Origin: Channallabes apus
Taxonomy: Eukaryota > Chordata > Actinopteri > Siluriformes > Clariidae
Assembly: GCA_030522415.1 (NCBI GenBank)
Contig: CM060104.1
Coordinates: 23,890,825 to 23,954,824, forward strand
DNA: 64,000 bases
Reading direction: 5' to 3'
Shown here: in pieces, positions 62,159 through 64,000 of the stretch
Position numbering within the stretch: position 1 is the stretch's first letter
Layout of the letters: each line of letters opens with the position of its first letter
Made by a program: the position numbers and the translations under genes
Notes under the pieces: generated by a model
Told to the model about the DNA's origin: nothing
Seen by the model: the letters and a program-made list of their open reading frames with translations, nothing else
The model's database searches: none

Positions 62159-64000
62159 TAAACTACAAAACAAAAAACAAAAATCATCGGAGGCCCCCGA
62201 CACCCACCCCAATGTTCTACCTTCCACCTCCTGACCAGGAGGCTGGGTGACGGGGCTGAAGACGTGCTCGGCCGTGGCAGGGCTGGAGACGTGTTCGGCC
62301 GTGGCAGGGCTGGCGACGTGCTCGGCCGAGGCAGGGCTGGAGATGTGCTCGGCCGTGGCAGGGCTGGTGACGTGCTCGGCCGTGGCAGGGCTGGTGACGT
62401 GCTCGGCCGTGGCAGGGCTGGTGACGTGCTCGGCCGTGGCAGGGCTGGTGCTGCGCTCGACGACGGCGTTGGAGCGGTCACTGCGCTCGACGACGGCGTT
62501 GGAGCGGTCACTGCGCTCGGCGACGGCGTTGGAGCTTGTGCAGAGCCCAACAGCGGCGTTGGAGCGTGTACTGCGCTCGACGACGGCGTTGGAGCGTGCA
62601 TGGCGCTCGACGACGGCGTTGGAGCGTGCACGGCGCTCGACGACGGCGTTGGAGCTTGTGCAGAGCTCGACGACTGCGTTGGAGCTTGTGCAGAGCCCAA
62701 CAGCGGCGTTAGAGCGTGTACTGCGCTCGACGACGGCGTTGGAGCGTGCACGGCGCTCGACGACGGCGTTGGAGCTTGTGCAGAGCTCAACGACTGCGTT
62801 GGAGCTTGTGCAGAGCTCGACGACGACGTTGGAGCTTGTGCAGAGCTCGACGACTGCGTTGGAGCTTGTGCAAAGCTCGACGATTGCGTTGGAGCTTGTG
62901 CAGAGCTCGACGATTGCGTTGGAGCTTGTGCAGAGCTCGACGATTGCGTTGGAGCTTGTGCAGAGCTCGACGACTGCGTTGGAGCTTGTGCAGAGCTCGA
63001 CGACTGCGTTGGAGCTTATGCAGAGCTCGACGACTGCGTTGGAGCTTGTGCAGAGCTCGACGACGAGGTTGGAGCTTGTGCAGAGCTCGACGACGAGGTT
63101 GGAGCTTGTGCAGAGCTCGACGACGAGGTTGGAGCTTGTGCAGAGCTCGACGACGAGGTTGGAGCTTGTGCAGAGCTCGACGACGAGGTTGGAGCTTGTG
63201 CAGTGCTCAACCGCGGCGTTGGAGCGTGCACTGCGCTCGACGACGACGTTGGAGCTTTTGCAGAGCTCCACAGCGGCGTTGGAGCGTGCACTGCGCTCGA
63301 CGACGACGTTGGAGCTTGTGCAGAGCTCAACAGCGGCGTTGGAGCGTGTACTGCGCTCGACGACGACGTTGGAGCTTTTGCAGAGCTCAACAGCGGCGTT
63401 GGAGCGTGCACTGTGCTCGATGACGACGTTGGAGCTTTTGCAGAGCTCAACAGCGGCGTTGGAGCGTGCGTTCGACTGCGGCGTGGGAGCGTGCAGTGCG
63501 CTCGACTGCGGCGTGGGAGCGTGCAGTGCGCTCGACTGCGGCGTGGGAGCGTGCAGTGCGCTCGACTGCGGCGTGGGAGCGTGCAGTGCGCTCGACTGCG
63601 GCGTTGGAGCGTGCAGTGCGCTCGACTGCGGCGTGGGAGCGTGCAGTGCGCTCGACTGCGGCGTGGGAGCGTGCAGTGCGCTCGACTGCGGTGTGGGAGC
63701 GTGCAGTGCGCTCGCCAGCGGCGTGGGAGCGTGCAGTGCGCTCGACAGCGGCGTGGGAGCGTGCAGTGCGCTCGACAGCGGCGTTGGAGGGTACTCGGCG
63801 CTCGACAGCGGCGTTGGAGCGTACTCGGCGCTCGACAGCGGCGTTGGAGCGTACTCGGCGCTCGACAGCGGCGTTGGAGCGTACTCGGCGCTCGACAGCG
63901 GCGTTGGAGCGTACTCGGCGCTCGACAGCGGCATTGGAGCGTACTCGGCGCTCGACAGCGGCGTTGGAGCGTGCAGTGCGCTCGACGACGGCTCTGGAGC
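62159..64000 (-). pseudogene. Second copy of the decapeptide-repeat ORF, frameshifted, runs off the window
   Basis: The coding strand ends with the same C terminus as the first copy (PSPSLL, then WKVEHWGGCRGPP). Upstream lie 30-bp units coding APTPSSSAVH, APTSSSSAQ, HAPTPQSSAL and EYAPTPLSS types. Near 63470 a unit is shortened (gagcgtgcgttcgactg) and the frame shifts, so the protein is broken. The N-terminal coiled-coil part and the 5' LTR would lie beyond 64000. Unit order and number differ from the first copy, so the minisatellite has evolved independently. Confidence 0.75.

Noticed and set aside
62716..63423. Arg/Trp-rich plus-strand frame of 235 codons
   Set aside because: It is the reverse reading of the second decapeptide minisatellite and contains nothing but the repeat.

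Overview
This is a gene-poor, transposon-saturated stretch of a vertebrate nuclear genome, most likely a teleost fish. The basis is the mix of families: L2-clade LINEs whose ORF1 encodes an SGNH esterase, a Rex1/CR1-like LINE, BEL/Pao and class I ERV-like LTR elements, Tc1-type transposons, tRNA-derived SINEs with LINE tails, long TA and CA microsatellites, and a THAP exon with a vertebrate-type splice donor. A catfish-like species is possible but is only a guess. No complete host gene is visible. The host-like pieces are one THAP-domain exon (3-158) and one degenerate SAMD3-like terminal exon (49172-49416).

Layout. 1-4350: THAP exon, SINEs, microsatellite, an LTR-like block split by a SINE. 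4370-8280: an old L2 fragment split by a broken Rex1/CR1-like LINE. 8272-31640: a deep nest. A minus-strand L2 (ORF1 intact, ORF2 cut short) carries a BEL/Pao retrotransposon in its 5' UTR (10059-31405, 5-bp duplication agcgt). The left LTR of that BEL carries an endogenous-retrovirus-like element (10591-24533, 4-bp duplication cttt, two 940-bp LTRs). The ERV leader carries a dead Tc1 transposon (12925-14542, TA duplication). The BEL also holds a 5'-truncated L2 and a SINE. 31645-34850: LINE tails, a foldback and an LTR-like repeat. 34967-37155: a tandem duplication whose second copy is split by a dispersed repeat. 39157-40776: an intact Tc1 element with a 340-residue transposase. 41382-43490: a candidate TIR element. 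43635-47402: a non-autonomous LTR retrotransposon with one 997-codon ORF, mostly decapeptide repeats. 47593-48453: a Harbinger-like MITE. 49605-57954: a large palindrome with a Tc1-like element at its centre, itself interrupted by a complete L2 with both ORFs intact. 57955-61800: non-coding repeats. 61865-64000: a second, degraded copy of the decapeptide LTR element, running off the window.

How it fits together. The genes form no host pathway; they are autonomous and non-autonomous mobile-element genes. The nesting gives a relative clock: the L2 at 8-10 kb is older than the BEL, the BEL older than the ERV, and the ERV older than the Tc1 inside it. The intact L2 (50.9-56.0 kb) and intact Tc1 (39.2-40.8 kb) could supply machinery to the damaged relatives seen here. 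The least familiar objects are the decapeptide LTR element, the palindrome with a transposon at its dyad, and the open frames between env and the 3' LTR of the ERV.
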